13,264 nucleotides of DNA, taken from positions 1 to 13,264 of the forward strand of contig JAICQC010000082.1 in assembly GCA_025938055.1 (NCBI GenBank), written 5' to 3'. The first letter of the stretch is position 1, and each line of letters starts with the position of its first letter. Made by a program: the position numbers and the translations under genes. Of the stretch, positions 10,260 to 13,264 are shown piece by piece. This DNA comes from Anaerolineales bacterium. GTDB lineage: Bacteria > Chloroflexota > Anaerolineae > Anaerolineales > Villigracilaceae. The notes below the pieces were generated by a model. That model was not told the DNA's origin. It saw nothing but the letters and a program-made list of their open reading frames with translations, and made no database searches.

Positions 10260-12476
10260 ATGCAACAATCCAAACATTTTTGGCGCGGACTTTTTTTTAT
10301 TTTGTTGATCACCGCCCTGTGCGGCGGGCTGGCGCTGCCTGCCGTGAACATGCCCGCGCGCGCTGCGCCGCAGATGCAGGGTGTAACGCATATTGTTATT
10401 AGTCAGGTCTATGGTGGTGGTGGTAACACTAATGCACCATTTCTCAATGATTACGTAGAGCTTTTCAATCCAACTGATGTAACTCTTCCATTAGATAGCT
10501 GGTCAATTCAGTATGCTGCTGCAACTGGGGCAGGGCCGTTTAGTGATAACGTAACTCCCCTCTCTGGTTCACTTTTACCTGGTCAGTATTATCTTGTGCA
10601 ATTGGATTCGGGTGGGACTGAAGGCAATCCATTACCAACACCTAATTCTACTGGTTCAATCAGCATGGCCACAGGTAATGGAAAGGTGGTATTAGTAAAC
10701 ACCACAATAGGGCTTCCTTGCAACGGTGGTAGTCTTCCTTGCAGTCCATCAGATGCTATGAGCATAGTTGATCTAGTAGGATATGGGACAGCCAATTTTT
10801 TCGAAGGAACAAGTGCTGCCCCTGGTCTAAGCAACACAACGGCGGCCTTGCGGAATAACAATGGTTGTAATGATACGAATGACAATGGAGCGGACTTTAC
10901 TGAGAGTGCTCCCAATCCGCGAAATAGTGCAAGCCCTGTTATTATCTGTAGTGCTCCAACAGCAACTCCTACGGCAACACCAACAAGTACAACCACTGCC
11001 ACTGTGACTGCTACATCAACGGTTGGACCGACACAAACAATACTTATCAACGAAGTCGCCTGGGGTGGGACGCTGGCAAGCTCAGATGATGAGTGGATCG
11101 AGCTTTACAATCCTTTGACAACAGCTATCAATCTGACCGGCTGGACTCTTCGATCAAGCGACGATACTCCGACGATTAATCTTACAGGCAATCTTGGACC
11201 TGGTGAGTTCCTCCTTTTGGCACGCAGGGATGGCACGTTTACCGGTGGTTTAACACCAGATATTATTTATGGAGGGAACGCCCTCTCCAACAGCGGAGAG
11301 GTGCTCACCTTGCGTGATTCGGCTGGCAGAACAGTGGATGTTGCTAATGACGATGGCGGCGCATGGCCTGCCGGGTCTGGCTCTCCTACATATGCCAGCA
11401 TGGAAAGGGTTGCATACATCGACCAGTGGGTGACGTATGGGGGCACAACGCCTCTTGCAACGGACCGTAATGGCAATGCCGTGAGAGGTACGCCGGGTGT
11501 CTCCAACTGGATCACTACGGCAACGGTCACGACCATTACTTCCGATCAACCTGATCCTTCTCTGGTCAATCAAAACGTTACCGTCAGAGTGACTGTGCTC
11601 GGCGGCAATACGGCTCCGACCGGCTCGGTGGCGGTCACCGGTGCCAATGTCAACTGCACTATTACGCTCACTGCTTCCTCAAATGGCACAGGTAGTTGTA
11701 CAGTGAGATTCACAACGATTGGTTCGAAGACCATTAATGCTACCTATACTGGCAGTTCCACACACCCTCCAAGTAGTGATACAGAATCTCATTCAGTATC
11801 GACAACCACCGTGCGCACGCCCACCCGCATCCCCACCGCCATCCCGCCCCCGCCGCTAATTGGGATCAACGAGTTCGTGCCGCGCCCGGGTCATGACTGG
11901 AACAACGACGGCGTCATCAACGCGGGCGATGAATACATCGAGCTCATCAACCACGGCGTGATCGACGTCAACCTGAGCGGCTACACCCTGGACGACGAGG
12001 TCAACATCGGTTCACCGCCGTTCCGCCTGCCGTCCGTTACGCTGAGGCCCGGCGAGCGCAGGGTCTTCTACGGCAGTGAAACGAGCCTGCTTCTCAGCGA
12101 TGGCGGCGACGGCGTGCGCCTGCTCAAGCCGAACGGTGAACTGGGCGATGCCTACAACTACCGCGTCGTGCGCTTCCCGGACCAGTCCTATTGCCGCCTG
12201 CCCGATAATGGCGGACTGGATGACTGGAACCAGAACTGCTTCCCGACTCCCGGCTTGCAGAACTCGCTGAGCGGCAGCACCGTCAACCCGCCGACCTCCG
12301 GAGGCGAGCAGCCGCTCTGTCCCATTGCCGATACCCTCCCGGACGACTTCGTGCTGGCAGAGTGCCTGCCCTTCGGCGGGAACATCTGGAATCCCGAGTA
12401 CTGGGATGAGTTCGGATGGTTCGATGAACGCTTCCTGCCGGACAGCCCCGGCAAATGGAATGTGTTTGTGGATTAA
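10260..12476 (+). CDS. secreted protein with three lamin-tail domains and one Ig-like domain
   Basis: A 738-aa exported protein. The signal peptide covers about residues 1-36 (cleavage likely after ARA). Lamin-tail domain 1 starts at about 44 (IVISQVYGGGG, then YVELFNPTDVTLPLDSWSIQ). A Thr/Pro linker lies at about 232-260. Domain 2 (ILINEVAWGG, EWIELYNPLTTAINLTGWTL) spans about 260-405. An Ig-like repeat of the Big_3 type (VTTITSDQPDPSLVNQNVTV to NATYTGSS) covers about 421-515. A Pro/Thr linker (516-533) leads to domain 3 (IGINEFVPRPGHDW, EYIELINHGVIDVNLSGYTL, about 534-660). The C-terminus is acidic and aromatic with no cell-wall anchor that I recognise. Bacterial lamin-tail proteins are often associated with extracellular nucleases or surface adhesion; no catalytic domain is visible here. 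The 5' half is markedly AT-richer than the 3' part. Confidence 0.88.
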   Translation: MQQSKHFWRGLFFILLITALCGGLALPAVNMPARAAPQMQGVTHIVISQVYGGGGNTNAPFLNDYVELFNPTDVTLPLDSWSIQYAAATGAGPFSDNVTPLSGSLLPGQYYLVQLDSGGTEGNPLPTPNSTGSISMATGNGKVVLVNTTIGLPCNGGSLPCSPSDAMSIVDLVGYGTANFFEGTSAAPGLSNTTAALRNNNGCNDTNDNGADFTESAPNPRNSASPVIICSAPTATPTATPTSTTTATVTATSTVGPTQTILINEVAWGGTLASSDDEWIELYNPLTTAINLTGWTLRSSDDTPTINLTGNLGPGEFLLLARRDGTFTGGLTPDIIYGGNALSNSGEVLTLRDSAGRTVDVANDDGGAWPAGSGSPTYASMERVAYIDQWVTYGGTTPLATDRNGNAVRGTPGVSNWITTATVTTITSDQPDPSLVNQNVTVRVTVLGGNTAPTGSVAVTGANVNCTITLTASSNGTGSCTVRFTTIGSKTINATYTGSSTHPPSSDTESHSVSTTTVRTPTRIPTAIPPPPLIGINEFVPRPGHDWNNDGVINAGDEYIELINHGVIDVNLSGYTLDDEVNIGSPPFRLPSVTLRPGERRVFYGSETSLLLSDGGDGVRLLKPNGELGDAYNYRVVRFPDQSYCRLPDNGGLDDWNQNCFPTPGLQNSLSGSTVNPPTSGGEQPLCPIADTLPDDFVLAECLPFGGNIWNPEYWDEFGWFDERFLPDSPGKWNVFVD

Positions 12477-12505
12477 AAACAAAACCCTCTCCCCGTGGGA
12501 GAGGG
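12475..12505 (-). terminator. terminator of the deoxynucleoside kinase gene
   Basis: A perfect 9-bp stem CCCTCTCCC/GGGAGAGGG (12485-12493 with 12497-12505) with a 3-nt loop is followed, on the minus strand, by TTTTGTTTTT (12484-12475). The plus-strand side has no T-run, so it serves the minus-strand gene. Its T-tract overlaps the stop codon of the convergent lamin-tail gene. Confidence 0.65.
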
Positions 12506-12544
12506 CAGGCGGCGCACTGATCTTGTCGAAGCAGTGAGGGCGGA

Positions 12545-13210
12545 TCAATCCTCCGCGGCGCGTGCTACCTCTTCCGGCTCGAAGACCACCTCCTCCTTGC
12601 CGGTCAGTTTCTCCTCCACCTTCTGCGTGATCAGGCGCAGATGCCCGGAGTGGGATACGTAGTCGAGATCGTCGGCGGGGACAGCCAGCACGGGGCAAAG
12701 CGTGAAGTTGTCGATCCACTGTTCATACAGGTTATTCAACCCTTCCAGGTAGTCGGCTGAGATCGTCTGCTCGTAGGCGCGGCCGCGGCTCGAGATGCGC
12801 TTCATCAAAGTGGGGACGGAAGCCCGCAGATATACCACCAGATCCGGGGGCGGGAGGAAGCGCATGGTCGTCTCGTAGATCTCCCGATAGGTCCGGTAGT
12901 CGCGGGATTGGATATGTCCCTGCAGGTACAGGTTCTGGGCAAAGATCTCGGCATCCTCATAGACGCTGCGATCCTGCACCACGGAGCTGGGATGCTCCGC
13001 CAGGTCATAGTGGGCGCGCAGGCGGTGTGCCAGGAAGAAGACCTGCGAATGGAACGACCACGCATCCATGTCCGCGTAGAAATCGGCAAGGTAGGGATTC
13101 TCAGTCACTGGCTCGAAGAAAGGTTCCCAGCCCAGGCGCACGCTGAGCAGTTCCACCAGGGTCGATTTTCCCACGCCAATATTCCCGGCGACAGCCACAA
13201 ACTTTTTCAT
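12545..13210 (-). CDS. deoxynucleoside kinase (dGK/dAK/dCK family)
   Basis: A 221-aa cytoplasmic kinase that phosphorylates deoxynucleosides with ATP in nucleotide salvage. The P-loop is GNIGVGKST (9-17). The substrate-side Glu lies in EPVTENPYLADFY, and the catalytic/substrate motif is DRSVYEDAEIF with its conserved Asp-Arg-Ser. VVYLRASVPTLMKRI and the Arg-rich lid RISSRGRAYEQ follow. These are the standard elements of the family, and the length is normal. GGAGGA precedes the ATG closely (minus strand). The DRS motif is shared by bacterial deoxyguanosine and deoxyadenosine kinases, but specificity cannot be fixed from sequence alone. The C-terminal 20 residues are acidic and poorly conserved. 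The upstream promoter probably lies mostly outside the window (a TACACT -10-like hexamer is at 13253-13248). It is convergent with the lamin-tail gene. Confidence 0.93.
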   Translation of the reverse strand: MKKFVAVAGNIGVGKSTLVELLSVRLGWEPFFEPVTENPYLADFYADMDAWSFHSQVFFLAHRLRAHYDLAEHPSSVVQDRSVYEDAEIFAQNLYLQGHIQSRDYRTYREIYETTMRFLPPPDLVVYLRASVPTLMKRISSRGRAYEQTISADYLEGLNNLYEQWIDNFTLCPVLAVPADDLDYVSHSGHLRLITQKVEEKLTGKEEVVFEPEEVARAAED

Positions 13211-13264
13211 CTCTCCTCCATGTAATTCGCGCTGAACGGAACCTCATAGTGTAGACGCCGAAGG

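Noticed and set aside
12012..12719. 235-aa minus-strand frame bridging the lamin-tail and kinase genes
   Set aside because: It overlaps two well-supported genes, and its sequence is a mirror of GC-rich coding DNA.

Overview
The window looks like a chromosomal segment of a Chloroflexota bacterium, most likely class Anaerolineae. This is an inference from several features together: SpoVS beside genes typical of non-sporulators, secreted lamin-tail-domain proteins with Thr/Pro linkers, short Flp pilins of the KGQGLVEY type, a DUF4230 membrane protein, lipoproteins with TEAP-type linkers, and a PhnE permease about twice the usual length. There are no tRNA or rRNA genes, CRISPR arrays, transposases or phage genes.

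Layout. 1-786: the 3' part of a LipM/LplA-type octanoyl/lipoyl transferase (+), convergent with 823-1758 (-), a secreted right-handed beta-helix protein. The beta-helix gene has a near-consensus promoter and an unusually long leader of about 260 nt. 2100-2771 (-) is a DUF4230 protein. It shares a 29-bp gap and one symmetric -10 element with the divergent gene 2801-3862 (+), a PhnD-family binding lipoprotein. 3981-7895 (+) is a phosphonate/phosphite-type ABC importer: second binding lipoprotein, intercistronic hairpin, PhnC ATPase, and a 613-aa PhnE permease with two large insertions. A bidirectional terminator separates it from two small Flp pilin genes on the minus strand (7958-8107 and 8362-8508). 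8642-9292 (+) is a SanA-like DUF218 protein.

9293-9799 has no gene. It carries a dense cluster of DnaA boxes: three exact TGTGGATAA copies and six near matches in about 300 bp. At its right edge two overlapping boxes are followed by a GC clamp, CTA-type triplets matching DnaA-trios, and an AT-rich stretch. I read this as the chromosomal replication origin (oriC), although dnaA, dnaN and gyrB are not in the window. SpoVS (9800-10066, +) follows with its own promoter and a very strong terminator. 10260-12476 (+) encodes a secreted protein with three lamin-tail domains and one Ig-like domain. A perfect 18-bp inverted repeat ends one base before its start codon, and its 5' half is much more AT-rich than its 3' part. 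12545-13210 (-) is a deoxynucleoside kinase.

How it fits together. The coherent functional unit is the phn-type importer with its extra binding protein. The most consequential element is the origin; most other genes are independent single-gene units, each with its own promoter and terminator. Everything here was read by eye. Promoters, terminators and operators are motif calls, not tested sites.
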